From Vesta saturnalis (Eukaryota > Arthropoda > Insecta > Coleoptera > Lampyridae), in the NCBI GenBank assembly GCA_036346205.1, contig JARFJB010002035.1:561001-625000 (forward strand): 64,000 nt of DNA. The letters run 5' to 3'. Below the pieces are notes generated by a model that was not told the DNA's origin, made no database searches, and was given only the letters and a program-made list of their open reading frames with translations. The translations under genes and the position numbers were made by a program. Shown piece by piece: positions 22,800 through 34,980 of the stretch (positions within the stretch are counted from its first letter, which is position 1; each line of letters starts with the position of its first letter).

Positions 22800-25700
22800 C
22801 TAGTAGTAGGGGAGAAGCTGAGGACAAAATGGAATCGGCGAAGTCAGGCCCACGTGGACGTGCCCATTTTCCACCCCTATTCTGATTTGGAACCCTTTAT
22901 GGTATTTTACCCTTAATTAGTGGCCTTCTGGCTGAAGGTCGGCTTCTTTTCGGGGGCTTTTTTTAACCTCTTGATGCAATTTTCAGCCCTTGTCTGTATT
23001 TTCAACCTTAATTAGGGTCTTTTTCAGTGTTTAGGGACGCGGGATGGTCAGGAGACATTTTCACCCCTAATTAAGGCCTCCGCCCTTGGAGGGTACGCAA
23101 ATGCACGCTTATACAGTGTTCTGAATGGTGGACCAAGGGAATGGTCACGCTCCCTAGTCTCTGATTGGTGTATGGACCCCGTTCCCTGGTTTCTGATTGG
23201 TTACGGGGTGGGCTTGTCGACCATGTTGATTAAGGCCCTTTTAACATAGATCTTTAGAACTAGCTTGTGAGTCTTCGTCCATTTTCGTGATACCCTTGGC
23301 GGGAAATTTAAATTTGTACTCTAATAAGGGGGCCTAATGCTAACTTGTAAGACAGGTGTAGGGTTTCGCAACTTGCTCTGGGGGCTTCGTCCCTTGTCGT
23401 GATCGGAACTTGTTCAGGGGCCTTCCTGCATTGCCGTGAGCCCCTTGGTGGGAAATTTGAAATTGTATTCTAATAATGGGCCATAAGGCAAACTTGTAAG
23501 ACATGTTTAGGGCTGTACAACTTGCTCTCGAGCCATCGCGCTCTTGTCCTTACCTCTAGGAGTGAAATCTGAATTTGTATTTAAGTCTTCACAGTTTGTG
23601 GAGGGACATTTGAATATGTATTCTAATAAGTGGGGCCCCAATGCTAACTTGAACGACGGATATAGGGCTTCGTAACTTGCTCTTGGGCCTTCGCCCCCTT
23701 GGCTGAAAATCTGAATTTGTATTTAAGTCTCTGCAATCTGCTTGCTTACACGCGAGAAATTTGAATCTGTATTCTAATATGGAGCCCTAATTCTAACTTC
23801 TAAGACAGGTACAGGTCTTCGCCCCTTGATCCTAAATTTGGATTTGTTTGTGGCGCGATCTAGTTGTGTATATACTAATGAATGTATTCTGTAACATAGC
23901 TGGCTTCACCTAGTGGTATATTTTAAAACTACATGCAGATCACTGTAATGGTTATGGGGGAAATCTGAGATAAGGGGTCTAACACTAACATGTAAGGTAG
24001 GAAGTATGCATCAGGGTCTCAACACACTGTTACTCACAATACATTTTGGTGTTAATGATGATCCATAATGAAATTTATAAATAGAAAAGATAAGGGGATT
24101 TAATCAATTAGTGTAAGTAGTACTATTTTGAAATTTAAAAGTAATGAATGTTTTCTGTAATAGGAGCTGGCGTTCCTAGAAATGGAAAAATGCTAATTAA
24201 AACATTTTACATGCAACATCTGCCTTAGTGGAAACACCTCTGTCAAAAAGGCCCTTAGATTTATATGCAAGTCTGAACGTCCTAAGCTCTTTATAAAAAG
24301 TTAACGGGTTTTAATCATTTATTATAAGTAATACTATTTTGAGATTTAAAACTAATAATAATAGTCATGTCTTTATGGGGTTCAAAGAGTACTAATGAAA
24401 TTAAATGTAATAATAAATAATAAATTTAAAAGATAGAGTAATGAAAATAAACAAATAAAACAATAAAACGAAAATGTACCCTTATGCCCAAAGGAGAAGT
24501 TCACAAGGGGAGAACGAAAGTTCTTTATATGTGCTCTATCACTTAACCCTGAAGTGCATATGTATTCGGAGTAGACTAATCGTACAACACTAAAGCAAAG
24601 CATCGGAAAAGTAACAAACGATAACCTATACTGAAAGTGCTGTTGAAATTATAATGTACATTAAAAATTGATCAAGATAATAGTAATTTATTGAGTGCAA
24701 TCTTAAATTTGGATAATGACAATAATTCTATATCCGGCGGTAATGAGTTGTATATGACTCAAATGAATGTTTTCTGTAGTAGGGTCTGGCGCTATTGGTA
24801 ATGGAAGAATCACTCCTAATCAAATCAAACAATCAGATCAATCGAAGCAATTAACCATATCAGTCAAATCAACCACCCTCAATCAAATCAAGAAAGAAGC
24901 TGATTAAAAATTTTTCATAACCTTCAGGAAACGATTCTCCCACTGCATACACCTAGCTCCTATGAGCGACCGCTTACTTTGTAGATAAGGCTCACCAACA
25001 CTCAAAGCTGGTACATTCCTTAAACATGAGAGCACCGACGTGGGAAAACAGACGATCATTCGCAGATCAATTTCAATCAATTCAATGTCAATCAATCAAA
25101 TTATATATTGCATAAATCACAAAATATCGGTTTGGTTTAATTTACAGCTTGCTAAAACCAACCACATTTCAAAACTACATCAGATAGCCTTCGGCGTTAC
25201 TGTCAATATGAAAGCATCATATTAGTTTGTAACACTATTGCAGGATTTTGCGTACAGCGCTAAAATACGTTTTACATTTAAATTAGCTAAAAACGCCTAT
25301 ACAACAACAAACATATAACCAAACTCGAAATCAGTCCGCTATACTTTTTACATACATACAAGGAAATTCTTGGCGGAAATATCTTTGACAAAAACAATTT
25401 CGTTTCGTAAGGCAATTACAATTTTGATAATACAGAAGCCTTTTGAAACTAACACCATCTTCATTTCGTAAGGCAGCTATATGACTTTTTTTATTTTATC
25501 CATGCCCATAATTATCATTAGACATCCATAATAACAATAATATCCCTCAGATTAATGTTAGTGTATTGAGACCCAGATGTATACGTCCTACCTTAAATGT
25601 TAGTGTTAGACCCCTTATTTCAAATTTCCCCATAACCATTACAGTATGTAGTTTTAAAATATACCAGCTACATTACAGAATACATTCATTAGTCTATACA

Positions 25701-27215
25701 CAACTATATGGCGCCACAAAGATTCAAATTTAAGGGCAAGGGGGCGAAGACCTATACCTGTCTTACAAGTTAGAATTAGGGCCCCTTAATAGAACATACA
25801 TTCAAATTTACCGCGATAACCAATCAGATTTCAAAGACTTAAATACGAATTCAGATTTTCAGCCAAGGGCGAAGGCCCGATAGAAAGTTTCGAAGCCCTA
25901 TATCTGTCTTACAAGTTAGCATTAGAGCCCCACTTGTTAGAATACATATTCAAATTTCCCTCCATAAGCTGTAGAGATTTAAATACAAAGTCAGGTTTCA
26001 CACCTAGGGTGCGAAACCTCGAGAGCAAGTTGTACAGTCCTACACCTGTCTTACAAGTTATCCTTTGGGCCCATTATTACAATACAACTTCAAATTTCGC
26101 TCCAATGGGTTCACGACAATGGAAGAAGACCTCCGAACAAGTTACGATCTCGAAAAGGGGGCTAAGATCAAGTTCCTAAGGCCTATGCATATCGTACAAC
26201 GTAGACTTAGGGCTCCTTATTAGAATACAAATTCAAATTCCCCGCCATAGCCAAACCGAAAACATCATTAGTCCATACACTACTAGTTGGCGCCACAAAC
26301 AAATTCAAATTTTGAGACAAGGGGTTTAACACCCGAAAGCAAGTACCGAAGGCCTACACATGACTTACCAGTTAGCATTAGGGCCCCTTATTAGAATACA
26401 ATTTCAAATTTCCGCGCGAACGGGGCGAAGCTTCGAGAGCAAGTTGCGAAGCCCTATACCTGTCTTACAAGTTAGTATTAGGGCCCCTTATTAGAATACA
26501 TATTCATATATATCACCATAACCTGTAGAGACTTAAATACAAATACAAAGGAAAGGGGCGAAACCCCGGGAGATAATTGCGTAGCCTATACCTGTCTTAC
26601 AAGTTGGCATCTGGCGCTTTATTAAAATACAAATTCAAACTTACAGTTACATTATACCCCCTTATTATAGTACAAATTAAAATTTCCCGACAAGGGGATC
26701 ACGGTAATAGACTAAGACTCACGATCAAGTTCCTATGTCAAAAGGACCTTAATCGACATGTTCGACAAGCCCGCCCCGTAACCAATCAAAAACCAGGGGA
26801 CGGAGTCGGTACATCAATCAGAAACTAGGGAGCGTGACCATCCCCTAGACCCACCATTCAGAACACTGTATAAGGGCATCCTTGCTTACCCTCCAGGGGC
26901 TGAGCCCTAAATTAGGGGTGAAAATGTCACCTGACCATCCTCACACCCCTAAACACTGATCATGGCCCTAATTAGGGTTGAAAATAGCATCAAGGGCTGA
27001 AAATTTCATCAAGGGGTTGAAAAACTCCCCCAAAAAGAAGCGACCCCCAGCCAAAAGGCGTAAAATACCATCAAGGGTTGAGAATTCCGTCTAGGGGGTT
27101 GAAAAATTACCCATAAAAGAAACCGTCAAAATAGGGGTGAAAAATGGACACGGCCACGTCTGCGTGACTTCCCCCACTCCATTTTGTGCTCAGCTTCTTC
27201 TTTTCTACGGACACC
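22800..27215. mobile_element. Foldback-like element with arms of tandem repeats
   Basis: The outer 1.3-1.7 kb on each side are reverse complements. Left landmarks, in order: CCATTTTCCACCCCTAT (22863), CACCCCTAATTAAGGCC (23063), CAGTGTTCTGAATGGTGG (23116), GTAACTTGTAAGACAGGTG-type units (23343 onward). Right landmarks appear in mirrored order: units with CCTGTCTTACAAGTTAG (25757-26600), CCACCATTCAGAACACTGT (26850), TTAGGGGTGAAAATG (26912), ATAGGGGTGAAAAATGG (27131). The inner part of each arm is built of 100-170-bp tandem units (about 5 left, 7 right), each ending in a CCCTTATTAGAATACAAATT-like block. The middle (24080-25500) has no transposase I can see. Long tandem-repeat arms that fold back are typical of FB/Galileo-like P-superfamily elements, but no sequence match was tested. 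Confidence 0.7.
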
Positions 27216-28370
27216 AGAGGACGCAACGTCGCTGTTCTGTTTGCAGTTTGGTTCACCACGCACTACCGATCACTGGAGAACTAAGCAGAAGAAGTCATCA
27301 TCGTTATTAGACGTCGATCCTCTAATTGAGATCTCGCTAGTTTCACGTAAGAGGCAAGGAAGAATGCGTCTGCCCCAACGAGTTTATTACACATAGAAAG
27401 AGACCAAAGTGGAAATTTTGAAGGAAACTCTTACAAATCCGGTCCGTTATATCCCTCTTGAATCGCTACTGATTAAAGACTACTGTAATTTTATGTTCGT
27501 ATGAATACGCACTATGTTGTTTTATTCATCAGAGCGTTGAAGTTAATCTTCCGTTTGTACCATTCTATGCACCCTTCGAATGCCTGTGAAACTTCGTGTG
27601 ACTGTAAGATCAGCCTTACTTAAAACAAGAAGCAACGTAATCCTATCAAACAAGTTTACTCATCTCCAGAAAAAATAACAATTAATGCCCGTAAAGCAAT
27701 TGTCCAGGACAGAAATAGGAACATTAACAAGCAGATAATTACCATTTAAGCATGTATTAAGTACGTTCACACAAGCAGTTATACAAGAGTAGTTAGAATT
27801 TAAACAAAAAATTGATAGTAGTTTATTGACCATTTAATTAGTTTAGTACTGATGAAAGGATGATTGAAGCAAATGCAGTAAGTGTAAGTAATTAGGGGCG
27901 TATACACGGTAGAGCAATAACCAACCACAAATTGATAATTATATTGCAAACAGCAATTGTTAGGCATAACCAATAAAATGTTTTGTTTCAATTCACATTA
28001 ATTCACACTATGTGTACGTGTTCTAGAAGGTAGGATATAATCCATTCTAACAATAACATACAGTAAGTGCGTAGGAGTATTATACAACACACAATCGTAA
28101 ATTTAAGATGTAGGTTGAGATCCATTTGGGAAATAAAAAATAGTTATACAAAATAACAGTATCACATCACCTTATATAAGACCTTAGGAGTATTAAAATA
28201 TTTTCGGTGTATGCTGTTACATATGTCAATGTGTAAAATAAGTTGCCTGTATTCTGGGGTCTAAAACGTCTACCACAATAAATAAACTACGAAGTTTTTT
28301 TACTGGTCACTAAAGCAAATTATTTAAAAATTGCAATTTACATTTTTTAATATGGCAACAAATGTTAATT
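27216..28370. other. No gene recognised
   Basis: A 70-codon ORF at 27184-27396 starts in the foldback arm and has no recognisable feature. The remainder is AT-rich. Confidence 0.5.
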
Positions 28371-29640
28371 TTAGTCGTTCTAATAAAATACCTATCTTTT
28401 TTGGGTTTTTTAATGGTGTATTTTTATTTTATACAATCTAAACGTTTTGATAACACTTATAGTTATCTTGGTCAATAGCTATATTATATATTAAAATTGT
28501 TAAAGATGTTGAAACAATTTTGTGAACGTTGAAAAATTAAAACATAAACATCAGCATGCTATTAATATAACAGTTTGAGAAACTTATAAAGCCAACTACA
28601 GAATTGAATTATAGTAAAGAATAAAACAAATCATTTCAAATTAAATATTGTTAAACACGACAAATCAGAACACCCTCTAACGGTTAAAGGAGAACAATGA
28701 AAAATATCAGCCAAAAAACACATTTAACAAAATTTAATCAAGTTATGATGTAAGTGTAAAGTTGAGAAAAACTTCAATTTGAAAATGATAGAAGCATTCA
28801 CAAACATAACCATGGCATCAATTAAAATAATCCAGTTAAATCTAACAAATAAATAGCTTTGGCAATAATTGTAAGTGTTATTAACAATGAAAAGCGTAAT
28901 GCAGAACGTTTTATGTAATTTTTTTATTTTAATTTTAATTTCAACTACTTATGTTAAATTATAATGCTGTGGTAATTTAACATACAATTGGTAAAGCATT
29001 TGCGTCAAGTCTAGGAAAAACACAGTAAAAAACCTAAACATACCAAAAGTCAAAATTAAAATCAAAATCAAGACGTATCATTATGCCTTTTTTTAATTAT
29101 AAGATGCCAAAGCCTATTTAAACGGAGATTTTCTTCTTCTCTATTAAAATTATTAGGGTGATTTATATATCTCAATAGCTTCACGTTGTAAACGATCATA
29201 ACAATGAGTTTGTTTTGACAATATTTCCATTATTGTCAAATTGAATGTAATGACTTAGATTATTTAAGGCATGGTCAACTACCGCATTCTTCTCTGATTG
29301 ACCTAATGTACAAAATCTTATATGTTCTTTACGTGTTGTATCAAAGATACGTTTTGTGATTCAAATGTATACTTTTCCACATTAACAAGATAACTTATAC
29401 ACTCCGGAAGGTTTGAAACATCTTTAGGTGATCTTAAATGTTCCTTAATCTTTCTTGTAGGTTTAAAAATAGTCCGAATTTTCCAACTTTCACAAAATTG
29501 TTTCAACACCTTTAACAATTTTAATAGATATTACTACTGACGAAGATAACTGTAACTGTCATAGAAACGTTTAGATTATATAAAATAAAATACACCATTA
29601 AAAAACCCAAAAAATATAAGTATTTTATTATGTGTAATAA
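28371..29640. mobile_element. Penelope-like remnant with inverted ends
   Basis: 28371-28540 and 29465-29640 are inverted copies: left TTGGGTTTTTTAATGGTGTA, right TACACCATTAAAAAACCCAA, continuing through AATCTAAACGTTT and ATTAAAATTGTTAAAG. The arms contain the beginning of the coding fragment below, so this coding segment is itself duplicated in inverse orientation, an arrangement known for Penelope-like elements. Confidence 0.6.
28980..29520 (-). pseudogene. Penelope-like element, C-terminal (GIY-YIG region) remnant
   Basis: The minus strand reads VLKQFCESWKIRTIFKPTRK then LRSPKD (29518-29420), the linker before the GIY-YIG endonuclease of Penelope-like elements. After stops, in shifted frames, FCTLGQSEKNAVVDHALNN (about 29300) and CYDRLQREAIEIYKSPNNFN (about 29190-29130) match the usual C-terminal sequence (a DR-x-x-RE-AIEI-x-K pattern). 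The GIY-YIG catalytic part itself is deleted. Dead fragment. Confidence 0.65.
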
Positions 29641-29649
29641 TGGTGAATG

Positions 29650-30300
29650 TTTACATTTTCATATCAGTCATTTTAAACTGATTTTTATGACGGTAATCTA
29701 AAATTTGCAAGCTATTTTCCGCATAACCGTGCGGTGAGGTCTAACCGGTTTAAAACTTCATGCAGTTTGCCAATAGGAGCTCAAACCCTTATCGGGCCAC
29801 CAAAGTGTGTACAGCTCTGATAATAAAATTCTGGATGTTTGACTGTTGTAAAAATTTCTACCTGGCTACTACCTGACGTCACACAGTGATTCCGTTTACA
29901 ATTATAAGACAAAAATGAATTTTTTGTTAGTTACAAAATTATTCAAGATTTTATGAACGATAATCGACAATATGTAAACATTCCAAATATACATATATGT
30001 GTACAGAACATTTCTTTTAAATAGTATAATTTATTATCCAGACTCATGGGAGGCTTAGGCAGCTAGGAACAAACACATCTAGATGACATTATTGACAGTT
30101 TAAATTATAATTTTGGCGTATTTAGAGGTACTTAAGCCGTGTTTGAAAAATGGGAGATGACGTTAAAGGTATGCACTATAGAAAACGCTTATTGGGTTGT
30201 AAAATAACTTTTTCGTTCATTTATAGGTATATGATTTTCTTGGCACAATTTTTAATTTTATTTTAAAATGTTTTTACGCGAAAATTCGCGTTTTAAGTTA
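29650..30300. other. No gene recognised
   Basis: AT-rich; nothing supported. Confidence 0.5.
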
Positions 30301-30519
30301 TCCACTGTTGCCGGTTCTTTTAGATTGTATTCAGTTTGATTACCTTCGTACTTTATAGAAATACACAGTTTCCATGCCTTTTTTGCCTGTATCCCAATTT
30401 TTTATTTTTTTAGAGATAAGCATAAATATTAGCAGAAACGATGTCTTTGAAAAAAACCGCTGCCAAATTATCTGCCATAATAATTTCTCATATATGTAAA
30501 TAATCACTTCAAAGCCTAC

Positions 30520-31190
30520 AATACCTGAATTTGAGTCATATTGGATTTTAAACACGATAATTCTCCATTTTTGATTCGCCAATTTGATTTATTCTTGGCG
30601 ATCTTAAAAACCCCCAATATCCGACCTTCAAAAAAATGTCGCACCTTAAAAACGGTGCGCCACTGGCAGTGTTTTTAAATTTTCTCATTTAGATGTTTTA
30701 AAAATTCACAAAGCTGCGAAATTGATCATTAGTCCACAGTACCTGAATTTTAGTTTAGTCATATCGGATTTTAAACACGATAATCCCCATTTGTGATCCG
30801 CTATTTTGAATTTTTTAATTTTGACCAATGCTATGTACTTAGCGATCTTGAAAACCCCCAACACCCGACTTTAAAAAAATTGGTTGATAAATTAAAGAAA
30901 TACGATAATCCCCATTTTGATCCGCCATTTTGTATTTTTAATTTTGACTTAGCGATCTTAAAACCCACAACACCGACTTTCAAAAAATCGGTTCATAAAT
31001 TAATAATGCACAATTTTGTTTCCTAAAACGGCGCGCCACTGGTTATTATATATTTTCTTCATTTTGAAATTATATAAAAAGTATTAGTTTGTTTTTAATT
31101 ATGTAACTTTCTAAAATTTGAAGCAACGAATTTGTTAATTTTCTAGTCCCCTAAAATGCTCTGCCATTGGTTGGATTTTGCTCATTAACG
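30520..31190. repeat. Diverged tandem repeats
   Basis: The block ATTTTAAACACGATAA(T)nCCCCATTT recurs at about 30545, 30770 and (partly) 30900, each followed by a GCGATCTTnAAAACCCnCAA block (30598, 30840, 30950) and, at some copies, GGCGCGCCACTGG or GGTGCGCCACTGG (30654, 31023). At 31220-31345 a further direct duplication of ATCGATAGCTTTAATG with the following 40 bp is seen. No coding capacity. Confidence 0.65.
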
Positions 31191-31430
31191 AACTTGACCT
31201 AGATTTTATGGCAAGGAATTTTGTAACTAATTACATATCGATAGCTTTAATGGTTCAAATGATATCCCGCACACACACAGACACACAGACAGACTTGATT
31301 TTTTTCTAAATTTTATCGATAGCTTTAATGTTTCAAAAGATATCGTGCACACTCACACTGACATACAAACGGGCACGAGATTTTCTTTTCTAAAAATGTT
31401 TTATTATTGCTTAGGCCACAAAACGCCGAG

Positions 31431-31432
<2 letters not shown>

Positions 31433-31506
<74 letters not shown>

Positions 31507-33422
31507 GTATATCAAATTCAAGTGTGCGCTATTGCTAACTTTTTATCATTGAAGCTTCGAGGTCGGTTAAATTAGAGAAGTAGTAGTATTCCTTCCGCTG
31601 ATTAACGTGGTGGTAACAGAAAACAATTGAACGTCGCGTTCCCGAGTTATTTTAAAAGATGTAGTTTTTAAATGGGACACCCTGTATATCTATATCCTAA
31701 TCGATTGCTAACTCTTTTCTTAACATAAAAGGTTATTATGAATTTCAGCCTAAAACAAGAAATAAAGGAGATATGAGCCTATTTCGGTTTTCGCTTGTAG
31801 GATACCATAAAATTTAAATAAAAACGAAATATTATACAAAATATGCTATATTTACTATTTAAACTAGGACCAAAGTACGTCCCTTAATTGTGATTAGCTA
31901 TTTCTATATCTGAATCATCTGGGGATGCCATGAAACAATAAAACCTATAAATCATGTCATTTTAGGTTTATAAATTATTTTTATGAAGCAATTTTTTCGG
32001 TGTTAGCTGATACATATTATTATAATGCCTTTTACGCATTTAGAAAATGTGATATGCTTGAAGCATACATAGTATGTCAAAAATTCTGACCGTGCTCTTG
32101 AACGATATAATGCCCTGTTTCCAAAAGGAATAGCTTCAGATCGCAGATATTTTTTTAAATTATACAGAAAATTTAGATCAAATGAAAATATTTTGCCAAA
32201 GGTAAGTTAAAAAATTTTTTGTGATGAATGAAGAAACGGAAATAAATGTCCTATCTTATTTTGAAGTAAATCGCAAAAATTCTATACGAGATTGTGGATT
32301 AGGTTTCGGAAGTAAACGGAATATTTTGAAAAAACATAAACACGCGCCGTGTAAATACAGGCCCACTCAGAGTCTTTTACCAGTCGACCAAGAAAGAAGA
32401 ATTATATTTTGCCAATGGTTTGTAAATACAAAAAACGCAAACCCTGATTTCGAAGGCTAATTCTCTGGGGCGATTAATCTAATTTCAGCAATAGAGGCAT
32501 GTATAATAAAAAAATCAACATTACTGGAGTAATGAAAATCTAATGCGAAATGTTCCGTGTAAGCCACAGAGAAGCTTTAGTTTAAACGTATGGTGTGGTC
32601 TTTTTGGCTCTAAAATTGTCGGACCAGTATTTTACGAAGGGACTCTAACAAGCGATCGCCACTTAAATTTTCTCCTAGCCATTTTAGAAGGGTTTTTTGG
32701 TGACCTTAATATAACTGACCGCCAGAGAGTGTTTTCTCAGCAAGATGGTGCGCCTCCACACAATACTAAAAACATCAATAATTTGATAAGTGGATTTCTT
32801 CATAATCTCATTATTGCTACCAGGGGACCAGTTCGTTGGCTTCCACGTTCTCCAGACAATACACCAATGGATTTTCATTTCTGGCGATTTTTAAAAAACG
32901 AAGTCTACCAAAATTGTTACAATAATACTGAAGGACTTCCGATAGCCACGACTAATATCATACGTAGCATAGATGGACGTACGGTTGTAAAGGGTACAAG
33001 AAGAGTATTTAAGTGTGCCGAAAAATGTATTGAGCAACGAGCACTCAATTTAAGCTTTTCTAATAATTTTAACGAAAAATAAATCAATTCGTTTTGTTTT
33101 GTTTTTATTTTAAATTTTATGCCTGCCAAGACGATACGTTAAACAGGCTTCTTTACTTTTTGTTTTAGGCTGAAATTCATAACCTTTTATGTTAATAAAA
33201 GCGTTGGCAATGGATTAGGGTATAATATACAGGGTGTCCCATTAAAAAAAAACTACATTTTTTAAATAAATCGGAAACGCACTGTTCAATTGTTTTTCTG
33301 TTACCACCACGTTAATCAGCGGAAGGAATACTGCTACTTCTCTAATTTAATCGACTCGTAGTAGCTTCAATACTAAAAAAATTAGCAATAGTGCACACTT
33401 GAATTTGATCACTGTGTATATA

Positions 33423-33514
<92 letters not shown>
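31433..33514 (+). mobile_element. Mariner-like element flanked on both sides by (TA)n
   Basis: (TA)n at 31433-31500 and again at 33415-33514. Inside them lie inverted repeats: left TTCAAGTGTGCGCTATTGCT (31517), right AGCAATAGTGCACACTTGAA (33384), continuing through GAAGTAGTAGTATTCCTTCCGC and the internal CACCCTGTATA/TATACAGGGTG motifs (31680/33228) to AAAGGTTATTATGAATTTCAGCC (31728) and its complement (33170). The arms are about 270 bp. Mariners duplicate a TA target, so insertion into a (TA)n microsatellite explains the two tracts. Confidence 0.8.
32045..33082 (+). pseudogene. DUF4817-type mariner transposase
   Basis: N-terminal HTH in broken frames (DRALERYNALFPKG, about 32090-32115), a second helix-turn-helix (RDCGLGFGSKRNILKKHK, 32290-32345), the VDQERRIIFCQWFVN linker, then the first catalytic region disrupted around 32460 (the expected WSDE is out of frame). 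The C-terminal 180 codons (32543-33082) are intact: FSLNVWCGLFGSKIVGPVFY, the second Asp in FSQQDGAPPHNTKN, the third Asp in PRSPDNTPMDFHFW. I count 36 residues between the second and third Asp, against 34 in classical mariners. Frameshifts near 32200 and 32460-32545 inactivate it. Confidence 0.82.
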
Positions 33515-33517
<3 letters not shown>

Positions 33518-33539
33518 CTGATGAGTGATGATGATATAA

Positions 33540-34980
33540 ATAATATACAGGGTGAAATTTAAAATTTCTTATTGTTAGAAAATAGAAAGAAAGTCGAAGA
33601 ATTTTGCCGGATTTTAAAAAGAAAAGTAAGGAGTGATTACGATAGAATTTGTTCTTTTGTAAAATAGGCATTTCTCAAAAATCCAAAGTCAAAATTCGTG
33701 GTCGCCCAAATAAAACATTTTTAGAAGCAGCCAATCGTACACGGAAACGAAGAGTTAAGGAGATATGTGAACTGAGAACCCAGGAATTCTCCTTGGCCAT
33801 AAAAATGAAACTTTATTCCAATGGTAAAATGTATCCAGCAGTAGTTTTACGTAGAACAACCTATTCGCCCAACAAGGCAACTCGTATGAAGCGATTAATG
33901 GCTAAAAATCTAATTAATGTTGCCTATAGAGCTGATGAGGCTCTAGCATTATTCATTGCGTTTAAGCTCACACGTAGTCAGTATATCGGATTGCGAATGT
34001 CAGCAAAAAGAAAATGATTTGCACAATTATATCCAAGTTACCACCAGATTATCGAAGCCAAGAAAAAATGTTATCCTTCTCCAAGCTCTATCGACACCAC
34101 GGAAATATCAGAAGAAATAAGTTTGCAATCATTGTTAGACCATACAGTTAAGCGAATCGTAGGAGTTCAGAGAGAAGTTATTTTGACTGCTTTTGAATCT
34201 TTTTAAGAGTTTAATATTAATTTACAAATGGTGTCCAAATGGGGAGCTAATGGTAGTGGTAGTCAAAGAAACATCGTCTACACGTTTTTGTAGGCCTACT
34301 AGGATTCATTTTATCAAAGAAACTGATTTTGTTATAAGAATGAATTTGCATATATAGAGTCTCAAATTAAAGATCTTTTATATGTGTTGACAAAAGAAAC
34401 TTTTCCATCAGTCATCTGTTATTTAAAACTATGGTTGACCGGAAAGTATTTAACTGCCTTATGATAAATTCGTCCACACAAAAATGTTATATCTGTGGTG
34501 CTGGCCCAAAAGATTTCAATCTTATTGAATAAAAAAAATTGCGTCCATGTAACGAAGGTATTTTTAACTTTGCTATATCATTCTTGCATGCATATATACG
34601 CTTTTTTGAGTGCCTGTTACATATAGCCTACAGATCAGATTTTTATACTTGGCAAGTGCGAGGGGACAACAAAGTATTGGTTTTAACGAGAAAGAAATAT
34701 ATAATACGCGAATTTCGGGAAAAAATGAGCTTCCTAGTAGTGGTACCCAAGTCTGGATTTGGAAGCACAAATGACGGTAATACAGCTCGACGAATTTTCC
34801 AATCCAGACTTGGTATCCAGCATTAGAGGTGCAGACAAAGCTTTAATTTATCAGTTTAGTATTATTTTAAATTGTTTAAGTAGTTGCTATGAAGTGATCT
34901 AATTAAATTTAATGAATATGCATTTACAACATCAGAACTTTGTCAGTTTATACAAACGGTACACAATGCCTCCCACAGTG
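33540..34980 (+). pseudogene. Transib/RAG1-like transposase remnant, cut by a mariner insertion
   Basis: The plus-strand frame from 33649 reads KVKIRGRPNKTFLEAANRTR, then ADEALALFIAFKLTRSQYIG (33935-33990), and after a stop YPSYHQIIEAKKKCYPSPSS (34028-34087). LLDHTVKRIVGVQREVI is followed by KWGANGSGSQR (about 34240). In relatives of RAG1/Transib, as I recall them, this last motif is KWG-x-DGS and carries the first catalytic Asp, here Asn. At 34575-34800 LHAYIRFFECLLHIAYRSD and TNDGNTARRIF follow. The frame then reaches MPPTV (34966-34980), where a V-H-K-x-L-x-H and catalytic-Glu region should follow. Instead the TA target and end of the mariner at 34981 begin. The family assignment rests on this order of motifs from memory. 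Confidence 0.5.

Noticed and set aside
22800..27215. CRISPR-like array of repeated units
   Set aside because: Units are 100-170 bp, diverged, mirrored in opposite arms and in a eukaryotic genome; foldback tandem repeats explain them.
26577..27396. Short ORFs of 70-83 codons within the right foldback arm
   Set aside because: Lie in repeat units; no conserved reading frame between units.
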